Source: a virus | Length of the DNA stretch: 26,177 bases | Strand: one strand, 5' to 3' | IMG/VR virus record: IMGVR_UViG_3300022920_000033 | Span: 1 to 26,177 of that record | In this document: piece after piece, positions 1 through 7,470 of the stretch | Layout of the letters: every line of letters starts with the position of its first letter | Numbering within the stretch: the first letter of the stretch is position 1 | Program-made: the position numbers and the translations under genes | The notes under the pieces: generated by a model | The model's input: the letters and a program-made list of their open reading frames with translations, nothing else | What the model was told of the DNA's origin: nothing | The model's database searches: none

Positions 1-914
1 TCTTGTATTTGAGTATTGACACCAGCGATAGAGCTTATATTTTCAGCGTCTAAAAATGAGTTTGCAAAATCAATAATTGTTTGTGTTGCGTCAGGCACGA
101 TATTGATAACATCATTGAAAAAGTCATCCATAACAGGCGCAAGAGTTGCGCTGATTGAAGTTGAAGCGTTGCCGATTTGAGTTGTCATTAACTCAAAGGA
201 CGTGCTTACCTCTTTTAGTTTCTTAGCTTGAACACCCGTGATTTGCAAAGATTCATTAACATCATTAAATCTAGATTTTAACTTAAGTAACTCTTTAGAA
301 TTATTGGCGAATGCTGGTTGAAGTTTAGACAAGTCGTTACCAATAGACTCAAGGGCAAAAGTCATATCGTAAGCGCTAACACCAGCGCTTTCCATCTCAG
401 AAACCATCTTGCCAATGACTTCCTGTGAGGACATAGTGGTAAATTCCTTCGCTGCTTCTCTCGCTTCTTCCTTTGTCAGCTTTAAAGTGTCAGCGTAATC
501 TTGAAAAGCACCTGTTCCGGCAATGCTGAATTCAGATACCTTATCAGAAATATCTTTCGATATGTCAGCTATCTGCTCGGCATTAACGCCATACTGACTA
601 GTGGCAAATGATAACGCTTGAAAATCTTCTGCTGAAGTTTTTGCTTGGTTAGATAGTAATTCTAATGACTTTCTATTTTTAGCTGATATTAGAACCATAG
701 CGCTAATTGCTGCATTAACAGCTAGAGCACCTTTGGCTAAGTTAAGAAGTCCACCAGCAACATTTTTGCCAGTTTCTGACATTTTAAATAGTGATTTGTC
801 GGCTTTTTCTGTTTTGCCTTCAAACTCATCCATTCTTTTTTCTGATGCTCTTAACTTTGCATCTAACTTCTGAGTCTGAGCGTCAAGCAATACAATTAAT
901 TCTTCAGTAGCCAT
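1..914 (-). CDS. Tail tape measure protein, N-terminal part (runs off the window)
   Basis: Open reading frame without a stop to the left edge; about 304 codons are visible. It begins MATEELIVLLDAQTQKLDAK and continues with a charged, heptad-like coiled-coil segment (residues ~10-50), then a small hydrophobic alanine/leucine-rich stretch (~55-80) and long helical regions with many N, S, K and A residues. This composition, and the position immediately after a frameshifted chaperone pair, are the usual marks of a siphovirus tape measure protein, which sets tail length and is threaded through the tail tube. The start ATG (912-914) lies 19 bases inside the end of the frameshift product, implying translational coupling. 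The C-terminal bulk is missing, so any peptidase or lysozyme domain cannot be judged. Confidence 0.85.
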   Translation of the reverse strand, partial: MATEELIVLLDAQTQKLDAKLRASEKRMDEFEGKTEKADKSLFKMSETGKNVAGGLLNLAKGALAVNAAISAMVLISAKNRKSLELLSNQAKTSAEDFQALSFATSQYGVNAEQIADISKDISDKVSEFSIAGTGAFQDYADTLKLTKEEAREAAKEFTTMSSQEVIGKMVSEMESAGVSAYDMTFALESIGNDLSKLQPAFANNSKELLKLKSRFNDVNESLQITGVQAKKLKEVSTSFELMTTQIGNASTSISATLAPVMDDFFNDVINIVPDATQTIIDFANSFLDAENISSIAGVNTQIQ

Positions 915-1518
915 TCTTTAGATGCTCCGTTTAACTGTCTTTGGTAATTAAGCATTATGCTTGTATCGATGGCTTCGTTATCTTCGTTATTCAATAAATG
1001 AACTATATCAATAAAGTCTAACTTCCAAGCTTCCGAAGGCGAAATATTAAGCTGACGAACGCAAAGCCTGAACAAACCCCAATAATCATGAGGAGCTTGT
1101 TCGCCTTTTTCTATCCCGCCTAAATATCCGCTTTTTTTTTAGGTAGGTTTTTATTCATGTACTCGTTAATTTCTAACGCTGTATTATACATGACTACCGA
1201 CCAAGGCTCAGATAAATCATCAGGGCGATCGCTTAATTGCCAGCTTACCCTATACGTTGCATCTTCAATTTCTTTAAGTTCAACGTCAGGATTTACGGCA
1301 GATATTATTGAATGTAAAGCATAGTTAACTATTTCTCTCGTATACAAATGGCTATATATTTGCATTCGAGTAATTAGATTAACACCTTCAGTCTCAAAGG
1401 ATGCTTTTATATAATCACCAAAGACAGTCAGCAAATCCAAACCTGTTTTATCAGCAAAGTATTTGTGAGCGCCCTCAGTGATTTTCCATTCATACTTTTT
1501 ATAGCATAAGTGGATCAT
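896..1518 (-). CDS. Tail assembly chaperone, -1 frameshift product (lambda GT-like)
   Basis: If ribosomes slip back one base on the nine-A run at 1132-1140, they leave the KKKADI-stop frame and continue as KKK-SGYLGGIEKGEQAP... to a TAA at 896-898. The arithmetic closes exactly: 623 bases plus one re-read base give 208 codons, a 207-residue fusion. The -1 extension contains DYWGLFRLCVRQLNISPSEAW, which looks like real coding sequence rather than noise and has no other start. In lambda the T extension recruits the tail tube protein to the chaperone-coated tape measure. The stop overlaps the tape measure start by 19 bases. Slippage by RNA polymerase on the A-run is an alternative route to the same protein. 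Confidence 0.7.
1120..1518 (-). CDS. Tail assembly chaperone, short form (lambda G-like)
   Basis: 132-residue protein ending in KKKADI just after an A-run. No sequence family is recognised by eye. The identification rests on position (between tail tube and tape measure), size, and a downstream -1 frame that stays open and can be reached only by slippage, the hallmark of the G/GT chaperone pairs of siphoviruses. The short form is made by normal termination and would coat the tape measure protein during tail assembly. Its ATG overlaps the stop of the tail tube gene (TAATG), so it is probably translated by coupling; I see no strong independent ribosome binding site. Confidence 0.75.
   Translation of the reverse strand: MIHLCYKKYEWKITEGAHKYFADKTGLDLLTVFGDYIKASFETEGVNLITRMQIYSHLYTREIVNYALHSIISAVNPDVELKEIEDATYRVSWQLSDRPDDLSEPWSVVMYNTALEINEYMNKNLPKKKADI
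1132..1140 (-). other. Slippery A-run for -1 frameshift
   Basis: Nine consecutive A on the minus strand, read in the zero frame as AAA AAA AAA GCG, six codons before the stop. A AAA AAA is a classic slippery heptamer for tandem -1 slippage. It lies exactly where the zero frame ends and the -1 frame opens. Confidence 0.7.
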
Positions 1519-1940
1519 TAAACATCACTGGCTGGGGTAATAGTTACAGGACCGCTAGAGCTAAATGACAATGATGTCTTGCCAGCTTCGCCATGACCAA
1601 GACTGTCACTTAATGCATTTGGAGTAAACAACCCAACAAATGATTCATCATTAACCGCTCCTGATCCGACATAAGTTAGCGTGTACGTATCTTGTATTCC
1701 GGTAAAGGTGTCAGCGCGAGTATTACGGAACTCCGCATCATTATTATAAACGAATTCACCAGCAAAAACGTGCTGCTTTCCTGCTAACTCGCCATCAAGA
1801 TTTGTTACGTAGTCTTGATATGATTTGTTACTAATAGGAATTAATGCGCCAGCGTAAGTATGCGTGAAAGCACCTTGACCAACGATTACACCCGAACTAT
1901 TTTGTACTACTGTATTAGTAGTGTTAATTTCACCAGCCAT
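1518..1940 (-). CDS. Major tail tube protein
   Basis: 140-residue, beta-rich protein with many G, T, S and N residues (for example GQGAFTHTYAGALIPISNKS) and the internal TADTFTGIQDTYTLTYVGS-like strand pattern expected of a tail tube subunit. It is placed between the tail terminator-like protein and the chaperone pair, the standard siphovirus position for the tube protein, which would polymerise as hexameric rings around the tape measure. The family assignment rests on position, size and composition rather than a catalytic motif. A small tail structural protein of another kind is the alternative. Confidence 0.65.
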   Translation of the reverse strand: MAGEINTTNTVVQNSSGVIVGQGAFTHTYAGALIPISNKSYQDYVTNLDGELAGKQHVFAGEFVYNNDAEFRNTRADTFTGIQDTYTLTYVGSGAVNDESFVGLFTPNALSDSLGHGEAGKTSLSFSSSGPVTITPASDV

Positions 1941-1947
1941 TTTATTC

Positions 1948-2373
1948 CTACCTTGTGCTAAATGTTAAATAATTAATTGATATGTCACGTTTTACCCATG
2001 ACTCTACTTCTATTTCATCGCCCACAGTGGACTCTAAAATACTTACCGTCTGCCCATTATACACATTACTGCTATTATAATAAAACAGAGCTTTTACGCT
2101 GTCGATTGCTGTTAGTTGAGATACGCCATAATCACCGACATCCTTAGGGGTGAAAACACTGATTTGATATATACCCCTTTGTTCATTTGATGATGCGTAA
2201 GTCTTGCCCATGCTCACCTCTGTTGCTGGTATTGTGTACTCAGCGATCCAAAGTGATTTATTAGCAGGATCGAACAACTCAGGCGCATCTTGAAATGATA
2301 TGTCATCATTAGGAGCTACAGCCCCAGCAGTTAACATTCCTGATAATGCCATTTTTGTTTTTAATAAACTCAT
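1948..2373 (-). CDS. Tail terminator / tail completion protein (DUF4128-like)
   Basis: 141 residues. The pattern of an early helix, a short FQDAPELFDP-type strand, then RGIYQISVFTPKDVG followed by a helix and a long C-terminal strand resembles the DUF4128/gpU-like tail terminator family, whose typical core is an 'R-G-x-Y-Q-V-x-V' strand. Such proteins cap the finished tail and form the joining surface to the head. The start ATG overlaps the end of the upstream neck gene by 4 bases, and the tail tube gene follows 7 bases downstream, consistent with the usual neck-terminator-tube order. Confidence 0.65.
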   Translation of the reverse strand: MSLLKTKMALSGMLTAGAVAPNDDISFQDAPELFDPANKSLWIAEYTIPATEVSMGKTYASSNEQRGIYQISVFTPKDVGDYGVSQLTAIDSVKALFYYNSSNVYNGQTVSILESTVGDEIEVESWVKRDISINYLTFSTR

Positions 2374-2861
2374 AGTGACCTTATTTTATTAGCCATAGCT
2401 ATTAATGTCTTTCTAACCCACCCGCTTGGTGCTTGCTTACTAAACCCACCAGACGAAAGCTTTTGATAAGTATTGCCTTTTACTCTCGTTCCTTTTTTAA
2501 CTGGGTTAGGAAAGCGACCATATTCAAGCGAATTTATATTTGGCTTGTTGTTCGTGTAAAATATCTTTTTATTCATTACGAGCTTAGGCATTTTACGCAA
2601 TTGTCTGATTGAAGATAAACCGTTAGATTTACTGGTCGTTGTTTGTGAAGACGGAATACCTACAGATAAAAACCAGTTGTTTTTCGTTAACCCTGAAGTT
2701 GACGTTGTACCCTTAGGTAATTCGCTTTGGGCTAATCCAACTGGCGTACCTTCCATTATATTAAACAAGCCGCCAACAAAAACACCTCTAACATTATCGT
2801 TAACTCTAAGATAAGCATCTTCTGTCATTTTGGTGACTTTCTCACGACCTAGTAACGGCAT
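2370..2861 (-). CDS. Neck / tail completion protein (HK97 gp10-like)
   Basis: 163 residues. The N-terminal half holds a GTPVGLAQSELPKGTT..LTKNNWFLSVG segment, matching the family pattern 'P-V-D-T-G-x-L-R-x-N-W'. The C-terminal half has FYTNNKPNINSLEYGR followed by SKQAPSGWVRKTL, which matches the conserved 'NNxPYINxLEYG-x-SxQAPxGMVR' signature of HK97 gp10-like head-tail connector proteins. It would link the tail to the head-closure ring. It overlaps the next gene by 4 bases and abuts the previous one by a single base, so all neck genes are probably co-translated. Confidence 0.75.
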   Translation of the reverse strand: MPLLGREKVTKMTEDAYLRVNDNVRGVFVGGLFNIMEGTPVGLAQSELPKGTTSTSGLTKNNWFLSVGIPSSQTTTSKSNGLSSIRQLRKMPKLVMNKKIFYTNNKPNINSLEYGRFPNPVKKGTRVKGNTYQKLSSGGFSKQAPSGWVRKTLIAMANKIRSL

Positions 2862-3232
2862 TATTTCAACCTTACCTGTGGAAGATAAGCCAATGTATCA
2901 GATGTTGGAGCTATAACGTCAATTGATACTACATAGTACGTTAAAGCGCCTTGTGTGATTGTATCGCCTTGCTTAACTGTATTTACATTGTCACAAATAA
3001 GCCTTCTATCGCCAGCAAGTATATTGATATCAAAATACTTGGCATCGTAATCGATGAATATAGCATTAACTAACTCTACTGTTGAAGTGGTTGTTGTGCC
3101 TGGGTTTATCGGAGTGCCCGACGTAGTCGATTTTTTAACAAGATACACTTTATCACTAGTAGGTGAACCAGTTTTAATCTGCGCCCTTTTCAGCCCAGCT
3201 TTAATCCTTTTTTGTATCTGTGCAGCGCTCAC
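2861..3232 (-). CDS. Putative head-closure / minor neck protein
   Basis: 123 residues with an N-terminal basic helix (IQKRIKAGLKRAQIK), then a beta-rich body containing AGDRRLICDNV and GALTYYVVSID, like the small SH3-type beta-barrel head-closure proteins that bind the connector ring. Function is inferred from size, beta pattern and position between the DnaT-like connector and the gp10-like protein. The start is a GTG (3230-3232) overlapping the previous gene's TGA as GTGA, with a GGGG tract nine bases upstream; this strongly suggests termination-reinitiation coupling. Confidence 0.5.
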   Translation of the reverse strand: MSAAQIQKRIKAGLKRAQIKTGSPTSDKVYLVKKSTTSGTPINPGTTTTSTVELVNAIFIDYDAKYFDINILAGDRRLICDNVNTVKQGDTITQGALTYYVVSIDVIAPTSDTLAYLPQVRLK

Positions 3233-4062
3233 CCTAAAAACCCCATGCTTTCTTTATATAATCCACCACCACTTAAACCAGCGTTAGTATATGGCTTTAA
3301 TACTCTCGATACTGCTGGCATTTGTGCAAGTGTCGGAGTGCTTGAGCCTGATTGATAAGTTTCAGAGTATGCGCCACTACCAACACTAAACCCTGCTAGG
3401 TTTGCACTATCTTTTACAGCGTTAGTATCAACACCATCGTTAATAGAGAAAGCCGCTAACATTTGTGCGTTTTTAAAGTCTTGTGGTATTGAGTCGTTAG
3501 CAACTAAAGCATCGTAAGCATAAATATAATTACGAGGCATAATACCTGTTTGTGTTTGGGGTGCAACTCTGGAGCCTTGTAGTTGCTGCTCATAAGTAAA
3601 GTTAAGGAAGTCATAAGCATTAGCTAAATTAGCTTCTCTATCTGGCTGTGTAGCTGGTATAGAATAACCTTTAAGTTTTGCGTAAGCTTTGTATTCTTCG
3701 TCAGTTACAAATGAGTTAGCATTAGCTACACCTGAACCATCTTCAATGATTAACTGCGTGCCGATAGCAACGATTATTTGATCTAAGTTACCTAACTCTC
3801 TAGATGTTATGTCAGAGCCTTTGACACTTAATGCGTCAAATCTTTTTATTGTTACAAATATTTTTCCGACTTCTAAAGTGTCAGAGAGGTTTAATGATAA
3901 CTGAGTATCAGAATCAACGATAACAATAGTAGGGTTTAGTAATTTAGTGTAAACCTCATCGCCAAAATAAACCTTGATATCTGTAGCTGTAGATAAAAAA
4001 GCCCCGTTAAAGTTCAATACAACTAAGTTGTCAGCGCTTGCTATTGCTAAATTTTGAGACAT
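3229..4062 (-). CDS. Head-tail connector with DnaT-like domain and extra N-terminal beta domain
   Basis: 277 residues in two parts. Residues ~104-200 (IIEDGSGVANANSFVTDEEY through QTQTGIMPR) match the family annotated as 'putative DnaT-like ssDNA-binding protein', which in phages occupies the adaptor position of the head-tail connector. The old DnaT name is probably misleading. Residues 1-95 are beta-rich (LVVLNFNGAFLSTATDIKVY) and not part of that family, so this looks like a fusion with an appended domain, perhaps a surface or fibre-attachment module. The ATG is eight bases after an AAGG buried in a terminator-like hairpin (4063-4091), so expression may be attenuated at both transcription and translation. 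Confidence 0.65.
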   Translation of the reverse strand: MSQNLAIASADNLVVLNFNGAFLSTATDIKVYFGDEVYTKLLNPTIVIVDSDTQLSLNLSDTLEVGKIFVTIKRFDALSVKGSDITSRELGNLDQIIVAIGTQLIIEDGSGVANANSFVTDEEYKAYAKLKGYSIPATQPDREANLANAYDFLNFTYEQQLQGSRVAPQTQTGIMPRNYIYAYDALVANDSIPQDFKNAQMLAAFSINDGVDTNAVKDSANLAGFSVGSGAYSETYQSGSSTPTLAQMPAVSRVLKPYTNAGLSGGGLYKESMGFLG

Positions 4063-4091
4063 AAAAAAAGCCTTATTAAATATATAAGGCT
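4063..4091 (-). terminator. Intrinsic terminator-like hairpin overlapping a ribosome binding site
   Basis: On the minus strand AGCCTTAT (4091-4084) pairs perfectly with ATAAGGCT (4076-4069) around a 7-base loop and is followed by a T-run, then directly by ATG at 4062. The 3' arm contains the only good Shine-Dalgarno (AAGG, eight bases before the ATG). It lies downstream of the LamG-type gene and upstream of the connector gene. Confidence 0.75.
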
Positions 4092-4120
4092 AGTTTAACA
4101 CAAATTTTTATTAATGTAAT

Positions 4121-5395
4121 TTATGGCACGTCATTAACAATGTCAGCACTTGTCATGCTATACATTACAAAAGTACAGCTCCCCTCCGTTCCACTATCTT
4201 GTAGATTGGGGTAAGTATCACCGTCACCCATACGCCACCAGTGCTTAGGCTCAGTAGATAATGTAGATAAATCGAAAGGCGTTCCACCGTTATAGATGGC
4301 AGCAATGCTAGCGCTTTGATCGCTACCCCATATAGCCAATTCATCTATCTTCTCTCCATTCAAAGTATTACCGCTTACAAGTTTGGCTACCCTCAAGTTT
4401 TGCCCAGTTATAGCGCCACTCCATCCGTAGTTTGAATTGCTATTATTGGTTGTTTGACTAACCCCATCAACGTAAAGGCTAAACCTTGAATAGTAGTCGT
4501 TTATATCTGCGCTTGAAGCCCCTGTAGTGCCTCCGTCATAAGTTACTGTTATGTACTGCCATGTATCAACAGCCAAGGATGTAGGTGCTAGTATTTTAAC
4601 GTGATTATTATCACTTCCATACTGCAAGCGCAGCTTGTTTGCGCTTGTTAATCTTAGCTCGATGTATCCGCCGTTAGTCGTATCATTTGAGCCGTAATAA
4701 AACAAAACTCTACCTGTGATTGAGTTTGTAGGCTTTACCCAAAAGCCAATAGTCCAAGCGTCACCTGCTCCGCTACCGTTTCCAGCCCTACCTAATGTGC
4801 TGTCTAGCAATGAAGCATTTGCGCCTAGATAGTCAGAGTTATTAAACTGTATGCTCTTTGTGTTCGCAAACGGCGGATTACTAACCGTTAACACTATTGT
4901 TTCGCTGTCTTCACCATTGTAATTAATAGCTTTTACGGGGATGTTGTACGTACCACTAGCCAAGCCAGAGCCGCCTATTAATTTTCTAGGATTGCCCTCA
5001 ACTGTTGTAATACCCGTTACGGATGATAAGTCCCACTCATAACCAACACCATAGCTAGAAGTTAGCTCATAGTTTATTACTGCACCCTGAACACTGCTAA
5101 TAGTTAACGGACTGGTTATTGACGGTAGGTTGGTTGTCGGGGTTCCTGAGCTAGAAAAAATAGCATTTAAGGCATCACAAGTTTCTACCGCGCTTTCCCC
5201 GTAAGCATTGCCTGACTCGTCAACATATTCAGAAAATGATATACCTGTAGTCACTTCTATACTTCTAGCTGTGTCCGTTATAGAGCACGAACCATTGTCA
5301 ACCGATGCCTGCAAGCTATTTAAAAACTGCGCTCCGTTTGCATCCTCGATAAATATAGCGTTAGCTGAACTGTCTTTATATATTGTAATGCTCAT
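4121..5395 (-). CDS. LamG/concanavalin-fold phage structural protein
   Basis: 424 residues. Residues ~92-172 look like an Ig/cadherin-type beta domain (PSITSPLTISSVQGAVINYE...). Residues ~178-375 show the LamG/concanavalin A-like laminin pattern: SIQFNNSDYL, WTIGFWVKP, then DTWQYITVTYDGG, FSLYVDGVSQ and IDELAIWGSDQS. Such modules bind carbohydrate or stabilise virion surfaces and are common as accessory domains in phage decoration and fibre proteins. The N-terminal ~90 residues are unrecognised and may anchor it to the virion. It sits between capsid genes and neck genes, which is not the standard tail fibre position, so a head or neck decoration is plausible. A 4-base overlap with the upstream gene implies coupling. 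Confidence 0.7.
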   Translation of the reverse strand: MSITIYKDSSANAIFIEDANGAQFLNSLQASVDNGSCSITDTARSIEVTTGISFSEYVDESGNAYGESAVETCDALNAIFSSSGTPTTNLPSITSPLTISSVQGAVINYELTSSYGVGYEWDLSSVTGITTVEGNPRKLIGGSGLASGTYNIPVKAINYNGEDSETIVLTVSNPPFANTKSIQFNNSDYLGANASLLDSTLGRAGNGSGAGDAWTIGFWVKPTNSITGRVLFYYGSNDTTNGGYIELRLTSANKLRLQYGSDNNHVKILAPTSLAVDTWQYITVTYDGGTTGASSADINDYYSRFSLYVDGVSQTTNNSNSNYGWSGAITGQNLRVAKLVSGNTLNGEKIDELAIWGSDQSASIAAIYNGGTPFDLSTLSTEPKHWWRMGDGDTYPNLQDSGTEGSCTFVMYSMTSADIVNDVP

Positions 5396-5931
5396 TGTTT
5401 TATCACCTGTATAGCTGAACCCGCATTGACTAAAGTACCGCCAGCACTAAGCCTTACTTCTAGCCCTATGTGGTTATCTCTAGTGTTAGTGTCACCCATG
5501 TATATCATATCAGGGACCAATGATCGCCTGTAGCCAATACCAGAACCGCTATCAAGCCGACCTATTATTTTTTCTAGTGTGTAAGCGCCACCACCACCAC
5601 CTAAAGTATATCTAAACTCCAATAATGTATTATTAGTGTTTGGCGTGACAGTAAAGTCATTTCTTATGAGTATTGTAGATCCCAAAGGTAATTCTGTGGG
5701 ATCTATTTTACCCGTTGAAACATCCATTAACTCAGTAACCCCACTAGGTGTATAGGTTTTGTTAGTAAAAGCACCTAGCCCGTCATTTGGCAATGCTGTC
5801 CATGTATTCGCAGAAAGTGTTACAGGTGATGCTGTTGTTGATGTATCGTTATAATCAATAAAACCATTTGCACCACCACCTGATATAGTTACAGCTAGTA
5901 TGTCTTGAAGTAATCTATTGACGCCAGGCAT
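5392..5931 (-). CDS. Unrecognised beta-rich structural protein
   Basis: 179 residues, rich in T, G, N and L with short alternating strands (GSTILIRNDFTVTPNTNN) and glycine runs (TLGGGGGAYT). It has no signal peptide or membrane segment. The look is of a jelly-roll virion protein, and its coupling by a 4-base overlap to the LamG-type gene suggests the two form one surface structure. The ribosome binding site is GGGGG five bases before the ATG. I do not recognise the family; fibre base or capsid decoration are the main options. Confidence 0.5.
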   Translation of the reverse strand: MPGVNRLLQDILAVTISGGGANGFIDYNDTSTTASPVTLSANTWTALPNDGLGAFTNKTYTPSGVTELMDVSTGKIDPTELPLGSTILIRNDFTVTPNTNNTLLEFRYTLGGGGGAYTLEKIIGRLDSGSGIGYRRSLVPDMIYMGDTNTRDNHIGLEVRLSAGGTLVNAGSAIQVIKQ

Positions 5932-5932
5932 G

Positions 5933-6076
5933 TTAACCCCCTATAGCTGTTAACCAGCTTTGTAATAGTGATATTTTGTCGCTGCTGTTAATAGTTCCAC
6001 CTTTCGATTTAACTATCTCAGCTAATAAGCTGTTTAGCATCTCTTGCGAATCCGTACGTGTTTTGTTAGTACTCAT
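5933..6076 (-). CDS. Small protein of unknown function (47 aa)
   Basis: Reads MSTNKTRTDSQEMLNSLLAE... to ...SLLQSWLTAIGG and is preceded by AAGGGG at good distance from the ATG. It lies between a minus-strand terminator (6124-6147) and the beta-rich structural gene, with stop and next start almost touching. A TACAAT element upstream (about 6099-6104) could be a weak promoter restarting transcription. Mostly helical and uncharged at the end; it may be a small assembly partner of the next protein. No family recognised. Confidence 0.55.
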   Translation of the reverse strand: MSTNKTRTDSQEMLNSLLAEIVKSKGGTINSSDKISLLQSWLTAIGG

Positions 6077-6123
6077 GTAAACCCCTTGTTTTGTTTGTAT
6101 TGTAACACTAAAAAGAAGGCAAT

Positions 6124-6147
6124 AAAAAACCCCGACTAGCGAGGCTT
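6124..6147 (-). terminator. Intrinsic terminator after the 72-residue gene
   Basis: Minus strand: AAGCCTCG, loop CTAGT, CGGGGTTTT with two G-T pairs in the stem, running into TTTTTTATT. It lies 19 bases after the stop at 6166 and before the 47-residue gene. Confidence 0.7.
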
Positions 6148-6165
6148 AATGGTAATAAGACAAAA

Positions 6166-6384
6166 CTACTTGCCTTTTTCTTCTGAAACCCTTTTAGGGT
6201 CTACTTTTGTTGGTGTAATATTAGCTTTTCTTGCAAGTCTATTGCAATCATTTAAGCTAGCTTGCTTTGGTAGCTCAGCTGGATAAAGGGTTGATTTAAC
6301 CTCTTCTATCTTATCTTCAAGTTTTTTTACTTCAGCCCATACAGCGTTATTATGCTCTAGTTTTGTCAATTCTTTCTTAGCCAT
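6166..6384 (-). CDS. Small conserved-looking phage protein, function unknown (72 aa)
   Basis: Charged, with a short coiled coil at residues ~5-32 (HNNAVWAEVKKLEDKIEEVK), a proline-containing linker, then a basic helix and a lysine-rich tail. It has a strong ribosome binding site (AAGGAG, six bases before the ATG). It is flanked by terminators on both sides, directly downstream of the major capsid gene, so it probably receives only readthrough from capsid transcription. Position would fit a capsid-associated or head-completion role, but no domain is recognised. Confidence 0.55.
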   Translation of the reverse strand: MAKKELTKLEHNNAVWAEVKKLEDKIEEVKSTLYPAELPKQASLNDCNRLARKANITPTKVDPKRVSEEKGK

Positions 6385-6399
6385 GGTATTCTCCTTATA

Positions 6400-6426
6400 A
6401 AATAAAAGTGGGCAATTAAGCCCACT
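6400..6426 (-). terminator. Intrinsic terminator after the major capsid gene
   Basis: Minus strand AGTGGGC, loop TTAATT, GCCCACT followed by TTTATTTTAT: a perfect 7-bp GC-rich stem plus a U-rich tract, 16 bases after the capsid stop. It would trim most transcripts there, raising capsid mRNA relative to neck and tail genes. Confidence 0.8.
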
Positions 6427-6441
6427 ATAATTGGTTACTTA

Positions 6442-7449
6442 TTATCCATTGGTTTGTAAAAAGCAAATAGGAATATTTTTACGATCCCACACTCGGTTCC
6501 AGTTTGCCGCTGTTGCAAGCTCTGCTAATGTAGCTGACTGACCAGCAACCGAAGCCGATGTAAATTCAAAACCTAACGGATGAATAATGTCAGCGCGTCG
6601 AGAGTATAAATCAGACTGACCGCCGCCGTTGCCCTTCTCAGGGTTTCTATCTAGCTCGCTAGGTGTAGTTGTTCGACCCATGCCAGAGATTACAGAGCCA
6701 GCACCGAAAATAACAGTAGTATATGTTACGCGGTTTGTACCAGCTACAGCGCTCAGAGAGTCATCAACAATTACACGTAAGTTTCCATACATTTGGAATA
6801 AAGTGTTGTTGTCTGCATCACGGATGAAGTCAATCAGTTGTTGCTTGCGTAAACGGTTGTATACAACTGAGTGCATAGCAATTGCGCTAAATCCCGACTG
6901 ATGATCGCCAGCAGTTTGTTGTGCATCTAAGATCGCATCATTAGAAACCAATTCAGCAGCAGTAGGAGCGCCAGCAGCATCAGTTGCAATATTTACAACC
7001 ATGTCACTTGAGTCGTTAGCAACGTTATCATTCAACAAACCCATAGTTGATTGAATTAATCGGCGCTCAAGAGCAGTAGCCCAGTATTGACCAATACGGC
7101 CAGTAATTGCCGCAACTGGATCTTCTAAAGCTAAATCAGCAGCTAAATCCATTGTAGACCAAGACTGATTTTGACTAGCAAGTCGATACTTCATGATCGC
7201 GCTGGTTACTTTATTAGGCGTTGAAGTGTCACCTGTAACATCGTTTGAGTAGTTTGGTTCTTCAGTTCCTAATGGTTTGAAGAATGGTAGCTCGCCAATG
7301 TTACCGCCTACTGATGCCATAGCAGTTAAGCGAGGATCTACAGTCATTACACCTGAAGATAAAAATGCGTTAAGTTCAATTTGTGCTTCTTGCTCTGCAC
7401 CCATAAAAACTAAAGGGTTGTAGATATCTGAGATTCGTACGTTAGCCAT
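6442..7449 (-). CDS. Major capsid protein (HK97 fold, gp13-like group)
   Basis: 335 residues. It begins MANVRISDIYNPLVF and carries the segments GVMTVDPRLTAMAS, GELPFFKPLG, STPNKVTSAIMKYRLASQNQ, SWSTMDLAADLALEDPVAAI and GRIGQYWATALERRL. These match the group of phage major capsid proteins typified by 'S-T-P-x-K-I-T ... R-N-x-S-W-S-x-M-D-L' and 'YW-x-R-x-L'. It would form the icosahedral shell on the scaffold encoded immediately upstream. There is no N-terminal scaffold-like delta domain, consistent with the separate scaffold gene. The downstream terminator suits a highly expressed gene. Confidence 0.9.
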   Translation of the reverse strand: MANVRISDIYNPLVFMGAEQEAQIELNAFLSSGVMTVDPRLTAMASVGGNIGELPFFKPLGTEEPNYSNDVTGDTSTPNKVTSAIMKYRLASQNQSWSTMDLAADLALEDPVAAITGRIGQYWATALERRLIQSTMGLLNDNVANDSSDMVVNIATDAAGAPTAAELVSNDAILDAQQTAGDHQSGFSAIAMHSVVYNRLRKQQLIDFIRDADNNTLFQMYGNLRVIVDDSLSAVAGTNRVTYTTVIFGAGSVISGMGRTTTPSELDRNPEKGNGGGQSDLYSRRADIIHPLGFEFTSASVAGQSATLAELATAANWNRVWDRKNIPICFLQTNG

Positions 7450-7470
7450 GTTATGTATACCTTTTATAAA

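Noticed and set aside
3054-3287. Plus-strand frame over the neck genes
   Set aside because: It is antisense to two solid genes, spans their junction, and has no ribosome binding site or domain.
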